Source of the DNA: Anaerosalibacter sp. Marseille-P3206
GTDB lineage: Bacteria; Bacillota; Clostridia; Tissierellales; Sporanaerobacteraceae
Length of the DNA: 64,000 nucleotides
Direction: 5' to 3'
NCBI RefSeq assembly: GCF_900155565.1
Contig: NZ_FUHM01000002.1
Span: forward strand, 1 to 64,000
Below, piece after piece: positions 26,429 to 35,700 of the stretch. Made by a program: the position numbers and the translations under genes. The first letter of the stretch is position 1, and the number at the start of each line of letters is the position of its first letter. The notes beneath the pieces are model-generated. The model had not been told where the DNA came from. It made no database searches and worked only from the letters and a program-made list of their open reading frames with translations.

Positions 26429-28210
26429 ATGGGAGAAAATATGGGAAACCTTAGAAGAACTCATATGTGTGGAAATTTAAGAGAATCAAATATTGGAGAA
26501 GAAGTAGTTTTAATGGGGTGGGTCCAAAAACAAAGAAATTTGGGTTCACTTATATTTGCAGATTTAAGGGATACAACTGGAATATCTCAAATTGTTTTTG
26601 ATGATACTATTTCAAAAGAATTATTTGAACTTGCAGAATTACTTAGAAGTGAATATGTTATAGCTGTTAGGGGAGTTGTAAGAAGGAGGGAATCAGTTAA
26701 CAAAGATATTCCTACAGGAGAGGTAGAAATATTAGCAGAAGAGTTGAAAATTCTTGATGAAGCTGAAACGCCACCAATCTATATAAAAGATAATGATGAA
26801 GTTTCAGAGTCAATGAGATTAAAATACAGGTATCTAGATTTAAGGAAGCCTTCTATGCAAAAAAATCTTAAAACAAGACATAAGGCTGCTAAAATCATAA
26901 GAGATTTTCTTGACGAAAATAATTTTATTGAAATCGAAACACCAATGCTAACTAAACCTACTCCAGAAGGAGCTAGAGACTATTTGGTACCAAGTAGAGT
27001 AAATCCAGGACAATTTTATGCATTACCTCAATCACCACAACTTATGAAACAACTTTTGATGGTTTCAGGTATGGATAGATACTATCAGATAGTAAGATGC
27101 TTTAGAGATGAAGATTTAAGGGCAAATAGACAACCTGAATTTACTCAAGTAGACATGGAAATGTCTTTTGTAGATGTAGATGATGTAATTGAGTTAAATG
27201 AAAGATTAATATATAAACTGTTTAAAGAAATGAAAGGTATTGAAATTAAATTACCTATAAATAGAATGACATATAATGAAGCCATGAATAGATTTGGTTC
27301 AGATAAACCAGATTTGAGATTTGGATTCGAAATTGTTGATATAAGTGATATAGTAGCTAATTCTAGCTTTAAAGTTTTTAGTGGCACTATAGAAAACAAA
27401 GGTCAGGTTAGAGGGATAAATATTAATGGATATGAAGATAAGTTTTCTAGAAAGGATATTTCTAAATTAGAGGACTTTGTAAAGACTTTTGGTGCTAAGG
27501 GATTGGCGTGGATAAAAATTACTAATGAAGGAATATCATCTCCAATAGCTAAGTTTTTAAGTGAAGAAGAACTTGATGGAATCATTGAAAGAATGAGTGG
27601 AAAAGAAGGGGACTTATTATTATTTGTTGCAGATAAACCTTCTGTAGTATTTGATAGCTTAGGAAATTTAAGAGTTGAAGTTGCTAAAAGGCTTGATATA
27701 ATTGATAAAAATGCTCTTAAATTAGTTTGGATAACTGAGTTCCCATTATTTGAATATGATGAAGAAGAAGGTAGATATGTAGCTAAGCACCATCCATTTA
27801 CTCATCCAATGGAAGAAGATATTCATCTACTTGAGACAGAACCTGAAAAAGTTAGAGCAAAGGCTTATGATATAGTTATTAATGGAGATGAAATGGGTGG
27901 AGGAAGTATCAGGATTAATAACAAGGATCTTCAAGAAAGAATGTTTAAAGCACTTGGATTTACTATGGAAGAAGCTTGGGATAAGTTTGGATTTTTACTA
28001 AATGCTTTTAAATATGGAACACCACCTCATGGAGGATTGGCTTATGGATTTGATAGACTTATAATGCTATTAACAGGAATGGATAATATAAGAGATGTTA
28101 TTGCATTTCCAAAGACTCAAAGTGCAACATGTCTGTTGACTGAAGCACCTACAAATGTTAGATCAGAACAGTTAAAAGAAGCACATATAAAATTAGATTT
28201 AGAAAAATAA
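26429..28210 (+). CDS. aspS: Aspartyl-tRNA synthetase
   Basis: The 593-residue class II synthetase has the N-terminal OB anticodon-binding domain, motif 2 (FRDEDLRANRQPEFTQ), the bacterial GAD insertion (about 285-420) and motif 3 (GLAYGFDRL). It charges tRNA-Asp; whether it also charges tRNA-Asn depends on gatCAB and asnS, which are not in the window. The start has AAGGAGG at 26415-26421. It is controlled by the aspartate T-box just upstream; hisS, the usual upstream partner in Bacillus, is absent here. Confidence 0.97.
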   Translation: MGENMGNLRRTHMCGNLRESNIGEEVVLMGWVQKQRNLGSLIFADLRDTTGISQIVFDDTISKELFELAELLRSEYVIAVRGVVRRRESVNKDIPTGEVEILAEELKILDEAETPPIYIKDNDEVSESMRLKYRYLDLRKPSMQKNLKTRHKAAKIIRDFLDENNFIEIETPMLTKPTPEGARDYLVPSRVNPGQFYALPQSPQLMKQLLMVSGMDRYYQIVRCFRDEDLRANRQPEFTQVDMEMSFVDVDDVIELNERLIYKLFKEMKGIEIKLPINRMTYNEAMNRFGSDKPDLRFGFEIVDISDIVANSSFKVFSGTIENKGQVRGININGYEDKFSRKDISKLEDFVKTFGAKGLAWIKITNEGISSPIAKFLSEEELDGIIERMSGKEGDLLLFVADKPSVVFDSLGNLRVEVAKRLDIIDKNALKLVWITEFPLFEYDEEEGRYVAKHHPFTHPMEEDIHLLETEPEKVRAKAYDIVINGDEMGGGSIRINNKDLQERMFKALGFTMEEAWDKFGFLLNAFKYGTPPHGGLAYGFDRLIMLLTGMDNIRDVIAFPKTQSATCLLTEAPTNVRSEQLKEAHIKLDLEK

Positions 28211-28212
28211 TA

Positions 28213-28234
28213 TTCCAGGGCATTTGCCCTGGAT
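28213..28234 (+). terminator. Hairpin after aspS without T tract
   Basis: TCCAGGGCA and TGCCCTGGA are perfectly complementary around TT, but no T run follows. It may stabilise the 3' end or attenuate rather than terminate. Confidence 0.5.
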
Positions 28235-28257
28235 AATATAAAATGTAGGTGATAATT

Positions 28258-28959
28258 TTGGGAAAACAATTTGATAGAACTGAATTGTTATTAGGTATTG
28301 ATGCAATGGATAAATTAAAGGATTCCACTGTTTGTATTTTTGGAATAGGTGGAGTGGGTTCATTTGTAGCTGAGGGATTAGTTCGTTCCGGGATAGGGCA
28401 TATTGTTTTGGTAGATTATGATATAATAGACATTACTAATATTAATAGACAAATTCATGCTAATTTTAATACAGTTGGTAGACAAAAAACAGAAGTGATG
28501 AAAGAAAGAATACTTTCAATTAATCCCAAAATCAGTGTAGATATATTTAATATTTGTTTAAATAAGAGCAATATTGATGAGTTAGTGAATAAGGAATATA
28601 GCTATGTAGTAGATGCTATTGATATGGTTACATCTAAGTTAGAACTAATACAAAAGTGTAAATCACTCAATATTCCTATCATAAGCAGCATGGGGACTGG
28701 AAATAAGTTATCTCCTACTATGCTTAAAGTAGGAGATATTTTTGATACAAAAGTTTGTCCACTTGCTAAAGTTATGAGAAGAGAATTAAGGAAAAGAGGT
28801 ATAAAAAATTTAAAAGTTGTATGGTCTGAAGAAGAACCCATAAAAACAAATTTAGTAAATGAAGTTACTGGTAAGTCTATACCAGGAAGTATATCTACTG
28901 TACCGTCTGTTGCAGGTTTAATTATAGCTTCTGAGGTTATAAAAGATTTGATTATTTAG
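28258..28959 (+). CDS. tcdA: tRNA threonylcarbamoyladenosine dehydratase
   Basis: TcdA is an E1-like ATP-dependent enzyme that cyclises t6A to ct6A at position 37 of ANN-decoding tRNAs. The 233-residue protein has GIGGVGS for nucleotide binding, the DYDIID-TNINRQ acidic and arginine motif, and VVDAIDM. TTG 28258 follows TAGGTGAT with normal spacing; GTG 28249 would overlap that site. aspS-tcdA order is shared with B. subtilis (yrvM). Confidence 0.92.
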   Translation: MGKQFDRTELLLGIDAMDKLKDSTVCIFGIGGVGSFVAEGLVRSGIGHIVLVDYDIIDITNINRQIHANFNTVGRQKTEVMKERILSINPKISVDIFNICLNKSNIDELVNKEYSYVVDAIDMVTSKLELIQKCKSLNIPIISSMGTGNKLSPTMLKVGDIFDTKVCPLAKVMRRELRKRGIKNLKVVWSEEEPIKTNLVNEVTGKSIPGSISTVPSVAGLIIASEVIKDLII

Positions 28960-28969
28960 GAGGTAAGAA

Positions 28970-29392
28970 ATGGAACAAGTTGGCTTAGTAACAAATATTT
29001 ATGGTGACAAGGCTGAAATTGAAGTTAAGAGAGTATCAGCTTGTGGCCATAGTTGTGATAGTTGTTCTGGAGAATGTAATATTCCACCTATAAAAATTAA
29101 AATCCCCAATACCTTAAATGTAAAAGAGGGGGATTATGTAGAGATACAGGGAAAAACAAAAGGTTTTATTAAATCTACCATGATCTTGTATATGATTCCA
29201 TTTTTAATGTTATTATTTGGAATGTTTTTAGGTATATATGTTTTTAAAACATTAGGAAATAAGAATTATGAGAATTATGGATTTTTAACTGGGCTAATTT
29301 TTTTAAGTTTTTCATATATAATACTAAAAAAAATTGATAAAAAAGTATCTAATGATGAGAATTTGAATTTTGAAATGATTAGGAAACTATAG
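28970..29392 (+). CDS. RseC/SoxR-reducing family protein
   Basis: The 140-residue membrane protein has an N-terminal Cys cluster (CGHSCDSCSGEC, about 20-31) and two transmembrane helices (about 69-88 and 102-122), the RseC/MucC family plan. Relatives are linked to Rnf electron transport and redox regulation. The Cys cluster probably binds iron-sulfur or a thiol pair. It lies 11 bases after tcdA and 20 before the csoR-like gene. Confidence 0.88.
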   Translation: MEQVGLVTNIYGDKAEIEVKRVSACGHSCDSCSGECNIPPIKIKIPNTLNVKEGDYVEIQGKTKGFIKSTMILYMIPFLMLLFGMFLGIYVFKTLGNKNYENYGFLTGLIFLSFSYIILKKIDKKVSNDENLNFEMIRKL

Positions 29393-29411
29393 TTTTAAGG
29401 GGGTTTTAGAA

Positions 29412-29684
29412 TTGAAGTCAAAAAAAAATGATAAAGATTCAATTATGAATAGATTGAAAAGAATTGAAGGACAAGTAAAAGGTATACAAAAGATGGTAGA
29501 CGAAGGAAAATGCTGTGGGGACATACTTATTCAGATAGCTGCAGCTAGGGCAGCTCTGAATAAAGTAGGAGGAATAATACTTCAAGATCATATGAAAGAT
29601 TGTCTAAAAGAATCATTAAAAGATGATACGGATGAAACAGCATTAGATGATTTAATAGACATTATGATCAAGTATACAAAATAG
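29412..29684 (+). CDS. CsoR-family metal-sensing repressor
   Basis: The 90-residue all-helical protein belongs to the CsoR/RcnR (DUF156) family. It has RLKRIEGQVKGIQKMV in helix 1 and the C-H-C set for Cu(I) or sulfur sensing: Cys in CCGDIL, then His and Cys in DHMKDCL. An extra Cys lies beside the first. No copper exporter or sulfurtransferase is adjacent, so the signal is not known. TTG 29412 follows AAGGGGG. It ends 3 bases from the convergent gene with no clear terminator. Confidence 0.88.
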   Translation: MKSKKNDKDSIMNRLKRIEGQVKGIQKMVDEGKCCGDILIQIAAARAALNKVGGIILQDHMKDCLKESLKDDTDETALDDLIDIMIKYTK

Positions 29685-29687
29685 ATA

Positions 29688-30122
29688 TTATTTGCTTTTG
29701 AATCTTTTAATAGAATTACTCAATGTTGAAGAAAGTATTATGCCAATGGCAATAGCTGCAGCTATAAAAATTGTTTCAGTTCCGGTTTTTATAGCATCAT
29801 AAAATCTTTTTTTGATTAATGCCAACATGGTATAATACATACCTGCCCCTGGAACCAGCGTTATTATACCTGGTATTATAAATATTGTGGCAGGTTTTTT
29901 AAAACGTTTTGCTAGTATTTCGCCAAGTATTCCAACAGTTAGTGCTCCAAAGAACATTCCTGTTACTGATGAATTGGTAAAATCAGTCATAATCAAATTG
30001 ACTACCCAACCCAGTCCTCCTAATATACCTGTTTTTATTAGTGAATCTCTAGGAGTCCTAAATAGTACTGAAAATCCTAGAGTTCCGCAAAAAGAAAAAA
30101 TAAATGCTTTTATAAATTCCAT
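29688..30122 (-). CDS. Threonine/serine exporter, C-terminal subunit (DUF3815)
   Basis: The 144-residue protein has four to five transmembrane helices and fits the DUF3815 half of the ThrE exporter. GTPRDS-like and PGIITLVPGAGMYYT are typical. The partner half is encoded just upstream, and this ATG directly follows the partner's stop codon (TAGATG), so the two are translationally coupled. Together they would export threonine/serine or a related small acid. Confidence 0.88.
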   Translation of the reverse strand: MEFIKAFIFSFCGTLGFSVLFRTPRDSLIKTGILGGLGWVVNLIMTDFTNSSVTGMFFGALTVGILGEILAKRFKKPATIFIIPGIITLVPGAGMYYTMLALIKKRFYDAIKTGTETIFIAAAIAIGIILSSTLSNSIKRFKSK

Positions 30123-30911
30123 CTAAACCAGTCCTTTAAAATATATATTTAATACAAAACCTGCACCAAAAGCTATAGCAGAAGCTATTACGAAAGCTTC
30201 CATTCCTCGTGATAATCCTGATACAAATTCACCAGACATAGTATCTCTTATTGCATTTGTTATAGATACTCCTGGAACTAATGGCATAAGTGAACCTATT
30301 ATTATTTTGTCCATATTTTGACCCATACCTATCTTTATAAAAAATATAGATAATATTGAAGCAATGGCAGCACCACAAAAATTACTGATAAAAAAAGTAA
30401 TATTGTATTTACCTAATATTGTTGTGCATATTATAACAATAGCACTAATTAGAAAGCTTGAAACAAAATCAAGACTAGAACCACCAAACAATATAGAGAA
30501 AAAGGCTGCAGAAAGGCTACCATAGATTACTATTTCAGCTTGGCTATAACTTTGTATCATATTTATTTTTATTAATTCAGACATTCCTTGTTTTGTAGTC
30601 ATATTAGAGTTAACAAATTTTCTTGAAAAATTATTTATTAAGTCAACTTTATTCAAATCAATTTTTATTGATTTTATTCTTTGAATATTTGTGATAAGCT
30701 CTCCTTGACATTCTAAGGAAGCAAATATACCTGTTGGTGTAACAAAGGCATCAACAGCTTGGATATATTTTCTCGATTTGCATATCCTAACTATAGTATC
30801 TTCTACACGATAAGTTTCTGCTCCATTTTGAAGCATTATACTACCTGCTCTAGTTGCTAATAATAAAAGATCTTTTGCTTCTTTTTTTTTAAGTTTTTCT
30901 TCAGGGGTCAA
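30123..30911 (-). CDS. Threonine/serine exporter, N-terminal subunit (DUF1212)
   Basis: This 262-residue subunit has a soluble N-terminal part with NGAETYRVEDT and FVTPTGIF, characteristic of ThrE/DUF1212, then five transmembrane helices and VPGVSITNAIRD. I place the start at TTG 30911, because GAGGTGAT (30916-30923) is just before it; the longer ATG reading at 30953 has no ribosome site. With the DUF3815 gene it forms a split ThrE transporter transcribed against its surroundings. Confidence 0.87.
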   Translation of the reverse strand: MTPEEKLKKKEAKDLLLLATRAGSIMLQNGAETYRVEDTIVRICKSRKYIQAVDAFVTPTGIFASLECQGELITNIQRIKSIKIDLNKVDLINNFSRKFVNSNMTTKQGMSELIKINMIQSYSQAEIVIYGSLSAAFFSILFGGSSLDFVSSFLISAIVIICTTILGKYNITFFISNFCGAAIASILSIFFIKIGMGQNMDKIIIGSLMPLVPGVSITNAIRDTMSGEFVSGLSRGMEAFVIASAIAFGAGFVLNIYFKGLV

Positions 30912-31057
30912 ATATATCACCTCAATTATAGGATTTTTACTGGCAAAGTTCATATTTAACTTGTATAATTTAAATATGAAAAATAATTATTCAATAAAGA
31001 TACATATTACATTATAATATTAAATGCATAATTTTCAAGTACATAATAGTTTAGTTA

Positions 31058-31117
31058 GAGATTTCACATTAATTTTAAATAAAGTTAGTGTGAAATTTCT
31101 CTTGATAAAGAGAAATT
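31058..31117. repeat. Overlapping alternative hairpins in a divergent intergenic region
   Basis: Two inverted repeats share one arm. Hairpin A pairs GAGATTTCACATTAA (31058-31072) with TTAGTGTGAAATTTCTC (31085-31101). Hairpin B pairs AATTTCTCT (31094-31102) with AGAGAAATT (31109-31117). They cannot form together. The rest of the 328-base gap between the minus-strand exporter and the DUF512 gene holds a promoter at 31182-31210 and no ORF. Confidence 0.55.
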
Positions 31118-31181
31118 ATAGCTTTTAACTCTCATTTAGTATATGATATGATAGTTATGCTTTAGATTTATCTCTAATCTA

Positions 31182-31210
31182 TTTACATAAACAATTTACT
31201 ATAATAAAAT
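31182..31210 (+). promoter_or_regulatory. Promoter for the DUF512-der group
   Basis: TTTACA (31182-31187) and TAAAAT (31205-31210) are 17 bases apart, 29 bases before the start at 31240. Confidence 0.6.
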
Positions 31211-31239
31211 ATAATTAATAAAATATGAAAGGAAATATT

Positions 31240-32577
31240 ATGGAATTAAAAACAATAGATAAAGGTAAGAATATAATAGAGAATGTTAAAAAGAATAGTA
31301 TAGCAGAAGAACTTGGCATAGTACCAGGAGATGTACTTGTTTCTATAAATGATTGTGAAGTTAAGGATATTATAGATTACAAATTTTTAATATCAGATGA
31401 TTATGTAGTAGTAAGTATAGAAAAGGAAAATGGAGATATATGGGAATTCGAGATAGAAAAAGAATATGACGAAGACTTGGGAATATTTTTTACAAATCCA
31501 CTTATAGATAAGGCAAAAAGTTGTAGAAATAAATGTATGTTTTGTTTTATAGACCAACTCCCAAAGGGAATGAGAAAAACATTATACTTTAAAGATGACG
31601 ATTCTAGATTGTCTTTTCTTCAGGGAAATTTTATTACCCTTACTAATTTAAATGATGAAGATATAGAAAGAATTGTAAAATATAGGATTAGTCCTATAAA
31701 TATATCTGTTCATACTACAAATCCAGAACTTAGAATAAAGATGTTAAATAATAAGAATGCAGGAAAGCTCTTTGGTATTTTAAAGAAATTTAGTGAAGCT
31801 AAGATAGAAATGAATTGTCAAATAGTGTTGGTTCCAGGAGTTAATGATGGTAGTGAATTAGATAGAACTTTAGAAGATTTGTCAAGTTTATACCCAAGTA
31901 TAAATAGCGTTGCTGTAGTACCAGTAGGTATTACAAAGTATAGAGAAGGTCTTCATCATATTGAACCTTTTGATAGTCAAGGTTCCTTAAAATTAATAAA
32001 ACAGTTAAAAGAAAAGCAAAATCATTTTATTTCAAAATTAGGAACTAGATTTGTTTTTCCATCTGATGAATTTTTTTGCGTAGCAGGTATAGAAGTTCCT
32101 ATTTATGATCAATATGAAGGATTTCCTCAAATAGAAAACGGAGTAGGACTTATGAGGCTTTTTTTCTACGAAGTTGATCAAGCATTAAAAAAGATAAAAG
32201 TTGATGTAAGTAACAATAAAAAATATATTCTAGCAACTGGAACATTAGCAGCAAATTATATGGAAAACATTTGTAAAATGGTTATGGATAAAATTAAAGG
32301 ATTAAATATAGTAGTAGTTCCAATAAAGAATAATTTTTTTGGAGATACAATTACAGTATCTGGACTAGTTACTGGAGGAGATTTAATAGATCAACTTAAA
32401 GATTATAAGGAGTTTGATGGAATAATAATACCAGAATCAATGCTTAGAAGTGGGGAAGATGTTTTTTTAGATGACTATACTCTAAGTGATATTGAAAAAA
32501 TATTAGATACAAGAATTATTACTTCTAAAGTTTCAGGAAGTCATTTTGTAAATATATTTAAAAAGGATGTGAAATAA
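31240..32577 (+). CDS. PDZ-radical SAM protein with DUF512
   Basis: The 445-residue protein begins with a PDZ-like domain (about 1-70: [20 protein letters not shown]), followed by a radical SAM-like cluster motif [14 protein letters not shown] and the DUF512 C-terminal domain. The family lies directly before der in Clostridia, as here (1 base apart), suggesting a role in ribosome assembly or tRNA/rRNA modification; no reaction is known. ATG 31240 is preferred to ATG 31225 because AAAGGA (31228-31233) lies between them. Confidence 0.88.
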   Translation: MELKTIDKGKNIIENVKKNSIAEELGIVPGDVLVSINDCEVKDIIDYKFLISDDYVVVSIEKENGDIWEFEIEKEYDEDLGIFFTNPLIDKAKSCRNKCMFCFIDQLPKGMRKTLYFKDDDSRLSFLQGNFITLTNLNDEDIERIVKYRISPINISVHTTNPELRIKMLNNKNAGKLFGILKKFSEAKIEMNCQIVLVPGVNDGSELDRTLEDLSSLYPSINSVAVVPVGITKYREGLHHIEPFDSQGSLKLIKQLKEKQNHFISKLGTRFVFPSDEFFCVAGIEVPIYDQYEGFPQIENGVGLMRLFFYEVDQALKKIKVDVSNNKKYILATGTLAANYMENICKMVMDKIKGLNIVVVPIKNNFFGDTITVSGLVTGGDLIDQLKDYKEFDGIIIPESMLRSGEDVFLDDYTLSDIEKILDTRIITSKVSGSHFVNIFKKDVK

Positions 32578-32578
32578 T

Positions 32579-33892
32579 ATGAAGCCAGTTGTTTGTATTG
32601 TAGGTAGACCAAATGTTGGAAAATCTACATTATTTAATAGAATTGTAGGACAGAGAATTTCTATTATAGAAGATGCTCCAGGTGTGACGAGGGATAGAAT
32701 ATATGCAGAAGCTGAATGGTTGAATAAGTATTTTATTCTTATAGATACTGGTGGTATTGAACCTTTTAGTGAAGATACTATACTTTCACAGATTAGAAGA
32801 CAGGCTGAAATGGCCATAGAAACAGCAGATGTTATAATGTTTGTTGTTGATGGGTTAGCAGGTATTACTAGTTCAGATATGGAAATAGCTAATATGCTTA
32901 GGAAGTCAGGTAAAAATGTTGTATTAGTATGCAACAAAATAGATACACCTAAAACACCTCATGATATATATGAGTTTTATGAATTAGGTCTTGGAGATCC
33001 TATAGCTGTATCAGCAGGACAGAGTCTTGGATTGGGTGATTTATTAGATAAAGTAGTTGAGAAATTTCCATCTGAAAAGGAAACAGAATACGATGAAGAT
33101 GTTATAAAAGTAGCTGTAATTGGGAAGCCAAATGCTGGAAAGTCATCTCTTGTTAATAATATTTTAGGGGAAGAAAGAGTAATTGTTAGTAATATTCCTG
33201 GTACAACTAGAGATGCGATTGATACTTATTTTGAGCGTGGGGATGAAAAGTATGTATTTATAGATACAGCTGGAATTAGGAGAAAGAGAAATGTATCAGA
33301 AAATGTTGAAAGATATAGTGTCATAAGGTCTTATACAGCTATAGAGAGAGCTGATATATGTATTTTAATGATTGATGCAACTGAAGGAGTTAGTGAACAG
33401 GATGCTAGAATAGCTGGTCTTGCTCATGAACAAGGTAAAGGCTTGATTATTGCAATAAACAAATGGGATCTAGTAGAAAAGTCAAATAAGACATATTTAG
33501 AATTTGAGAAGAAAACAAGAAATATATTATCTTTTATCACCTATGCACCAATTATTTTTGTTTCTGCAAAAACAGGGAAGAGGGTTCACAAAATATTTGA
33601 CTTAATAAAAGAAGTTTATAAGAACTACACATTTAGAGCTAAAACAGGGATACTTAATGATATAATAAATGAAGCAGTGATTTTAAATCCACCACCTACA
33701 GATAAAGGCAGGAGACTTAAAATATATTATGGAACTCAAGTTGGTATAAAACCACCTAAGTTTGTCATATTTATAAATGACAAGGAACTATTACATTTTT
33801 CTTATACAAGGTATTTAGAAAACCAGTTCCGTGAAAATTTTGGATTTGAAGGGACTCCAATTCGAATCGAATTTAATGAAAAGGGGGATTAA
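32579..33892 (+). CDS. der: Ribosome-assembly GTPase Der (EngA)
   Basis: Der is an essential GTPase for 50S assembly. The 437-residue protein has two GTPase domains, with P-loops GRPNVGKST and GKPNAGKSS, both with DTGG or DTAG G3 and NKID or NKWD G4 motifs, and a C-terminal KH-like domain (about 350-437). The start lies 1 base after the DUF512 stop, so translation is coupled. plsY and gpsA follow. Confidence 0.97.
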   Translation: MKPVVCIVGRPNVGKSTLFNRIVGQRISIIEDAPGVTRDRIYAEAEWLNKYFILIDTGGIEPFSEDTILSQIRRQAEMAIETADVIMFVVDGLAGITSSDMEIANMLRKSGKNVVLVCNKIDTPKTPHDIYEFYELGLGDPIAVSAGQSLGLGDLLDKVVEKFPSEKETEYDEDVIKVAVIGKPNAGKSSLVNNILGEERVIVSNIPGTTRDAIDTYFERGDEKYVFIDTAGIRRKRNVSENVERYSVIRSYTAIERADICILMIDATEGVSEQDARIAGLAHEQGKGLIIAINKWDLVEKSNKTYLEFEKKTRNILSFITYAPIIFVSAKTGKRVHKIFDLIKEVYKNYTFRAKTGILNDIINEAVILNPPPTDKGRRLKIYYGTQVGIKPPKFVIFINDKELLHFSYTRYLENQFRENFGFEGTPIRIEFNEKGD

Positions 33893-33893
33893 C

Positions 33894-34493
33894 TTGAATA
33901 AGGTATTGATCATTTGTATTGTATCCTATTTAATTGGGAATTTTTCTTCTGCTTTTATATTGGGAAAAGTATTTAAGAACAAGGATGTTAGGAATTATGG
34001 TAGTGGGAATGCAGGAGCAACAAATGCGCTAAGAGTATTTGGACTTAAATTAGGACTTGCATCTTTTGTTCTAGATATTTTAAAAGGAATTATAGCAGTT
34101 AATATAGGTAATTATTTTTTAGGATATGATGGAGCTCTTATAGCAGGTATATTTGTTGTTATTGGACATAATTGGCCACTACTTCTTAAGTTTAAAGGAG
34201 GAAAGGGTATTGCTACATCTTTAGGTGTTATGTTATATTTGCATTTACCAACAGCACTTGTATGTATCGCAATTGGTTTTTTTGTAATATATAAAACTAG
34301 ATATGTTTCTTTAGGTTCGATAACAGCAACAGTTTTGGTACCTTTTCTAGGATGTGTTTTAAAAAGACCTTTTGATAAAAACTTCTTAATATGTACTATT
34401 GTTTTGGCAAGTATGGCTATATTTAGGCATAGAAGTAATATAGTTAGGCTGTTAAGAGGTGAAGAATCTAAATTAGGCCAAAGAGTAAACTGA
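33894..34493 (+). CDS. plsY: Glycerol-3-phosphate acyltransferase PlsY
   Basis: PlsY acylates glycerol 3-phosphate using acyl-phosphate at the membrane. The 199-residue protein has five or more helices and the active-site loops SGNAGATNALR, GHNWPLLLKFKGGKGIATSLG and FRHRSNI-R. TTG 33894 follows AAGGGGGA one base after the der stop; a longer in-frame reading into der lacks a ribosome site and is rejected. gpsA, which makes its substrate, follows. Confidence 0.96.
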   Translation: MNKVLIICIVSYLIGNFSSAFILGKVFKNKDVRNYGSGNAGATNALRVFGLKLGLASFVLDILKGIIAVNIGNYFLGYDGALIAGIFVVIGHNWPLLLKFKGGKGIATSLGVMLYLHLPTALVCIAIGFFVIYKTRYVSLGSITATVLVPFLGCVLKRPFDKNFLICTIVLASMAIFRHRSNIVRLLRGEESKLGQRVN

Positions 34494-34519
34494 AGATTAC
34501 TTAGGAGGAGATTTATGTG

Positions 34520-35545
34520 ATGGATAAAATTGGAATGATAGGAGGAGGTAGCTGGGGAACAGCTTTAGCCATTCTTCTTTCCAAAAAAGGGTACAATGTA
34601 GATTTGTGGTTAAGAAATCAGAAGCAAATAGACGAAATAAGACTTACTAGAGAAAATGTAAAGTATTTGCCAGGAGTTATTATACCTACAAATGTAAACG
34701 TTACAAATGATTTAGAAAAAACCATATCAAATAAAGATGTAATTGTTATATCAGTACCTTCTCATGGTGTTAGGGAAGTATTGACAGAGGGGAAGAAATA
34801 CATAAAACCAAATCAATTAATTGTCAATGTTGCTAAAGGAATTGAAAACGAGAGTCTTATGACAGTTTCACAAATTGTCAAGGAAGTTTTACCGGAAAAT
34901 AAGTATGCGATGCTTTCTGGACCTTCCCATGCTGAAGAAGTAGCTAGAGATTTGCCTACAACTGTTGTTGTAGCTTCAAGTGATAGACAAGTTGCTGAGT
35001 ATACACAAGACACATTTATGGCTCCAAAATTTAGAGTATACACAAATCCTGATGTCATAGGTGTAGAATTAGGAGGGGCACTTAAGAATGTAATAGCTTT
35101 AGGAGCAGGAATTTCTGATGGATTGGGATATGGGGACAATACAAAAGCCGCTCTCATGACTAGGGGTAGTATAGAGATGGCTAGATTAGGTGTAAAAATG
35201 GGGGGAAACTATGAAACATTTGCAGGACTTGCAGGTATTGGAGATTTAATCGTTACTTGTACAAGTATGCATAGTAGAAATAGAAGAGCAGGAATCCTTA
35301 TTGGTCAAGGAGAAACCTTGGAAAATGCAATTTCTAAAGTTGGTATGGTCGTAGAAGGTATAAGAACAACTAAGTCGGCTTATGAATTATCACAAAAATA
35401 TGAAGTTGTTATGCCAATTACACAAGAGATATATCAAGTACTATATTCAGCTAAGGATGTCAAAAATTCAGTAGTAAATCTTATGCTTAGGGATAGAAAA
35501 CATGAAATGGAAGATATTTCCCAAAATTTAGATATTAATTGGTAA
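34520..35545 (+). CDS. gpsA: NAD(P)-dependent glycerol-3-phosphate dehydrogenase
   Basis: GpsA reduces dihydroxyacetone phosphate to glycerol 3-phosphate for phospholipids. The 341-residue protein has the nucleotide loop GGGSWGTALA, SGPSHAEEVA, the catalytic-Lys region ELGGALKNV and SRNRRAG. AGGAGGAG lies at 34503-34510; ATG 34520 is favoured, with GTG 34517 one codon earlier also possible. It sits beside plsY, the next step, and two terminators follow it. Confidence 0.96.
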   Translation: MDKIGMIGGGSWGTALAILLSKKGYNVDLWLRNQKQIDEIRLTRENVKYLPGVIIPTNVNVTNDLEKTISNKDVIVISVPSHGVREVLTEGKKYIKPNQLIVNVAKGIENESLMTVSQIVKEVLPENKYAMLSGPSHAEEVARDLPTTVVVASSDRQVAEYTQDTFMAPKFRVYTNPDVIGVELGGALKNVIALGAGISDGLGYGDNTKAALMTRGSIEMARLGVKMGGNYETFAGLAGIGDLIVTCTSMHSRNRRAGILIGQGETLENAISKVGMVVEGIRTTKSAYELSQKYEVVMPITQEIYQVLYSAKDVKNSVVNLMLRDRKHEMEDISQNLDINW

Positions 35546-35574
35546 AAAGACATACATTTTCGTATGTCTTTTTA
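35543..35574 (+). terminator. Terminator 1 after gpsA
   Basis: AAAAAGACATAC and GTATGTCTTTTT form a 12-base-pair stem around a 6-base loop. Confidence 0.92.
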
Positions 35575-35580
35575 TTAAAT

Positions 35581-35615
35581 AAAAAGCAAACAACAGATAG
35601 GTTGTTTGCTTTTTT
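35581..35615 (+). terminator. Terminator 2 after gpsA
   Basis: A second perfect stem, AAGCAAACAAC/GTTGTTTGCTT with flanking A and T runs, follows only 7 bases after the first, giving tandem termination before spoIVA. Confidence 0.92.
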
Positions 35616-35616
35616 A

Positions 35617-35645
35617 GTCATAATATCACTACTTAAACATATATA
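35617..35645 (+). promoter_or_regulatory. Candidate sigma-E promoter of spoIVA
   Basis: GTCATAAT (35617-35624) and CATATATA (35638-35645) lie 13 bases apart and resemble the mother-cell sigma-E pattern with its CATA-type -10. spoIVA is a known sigma-E gene in Bacillus and Clostridium. The match is approximate. Confidence 0.4.
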
Positions 35646-35700
35646 TATAATGTTAAATGAGTAATTAATATATGAATATATTAGAGAAGGAGGGAAGAAA

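Noticed and set aside
30912-30953. Extended N terminus of the DUF1212 protein from ATG 30953
   Set aside because: The ribosome site GAGGTGAT lies within this stretch, just before TTG 30911, and the added residues are not family-like.
33831-33893. Longer N terminus for PlsY reaching into der
   Set aside because: No ribosome site precedes it, it adds 21 residues not seen in the family, and TTG 33894 has a strong site.
34515-34519. ATG followed at once by TGA before gpsA
   Set aside because: It looks like a start-stop element at good spacing from the ribosome site, but chance is likely and nothing else supports regulation.
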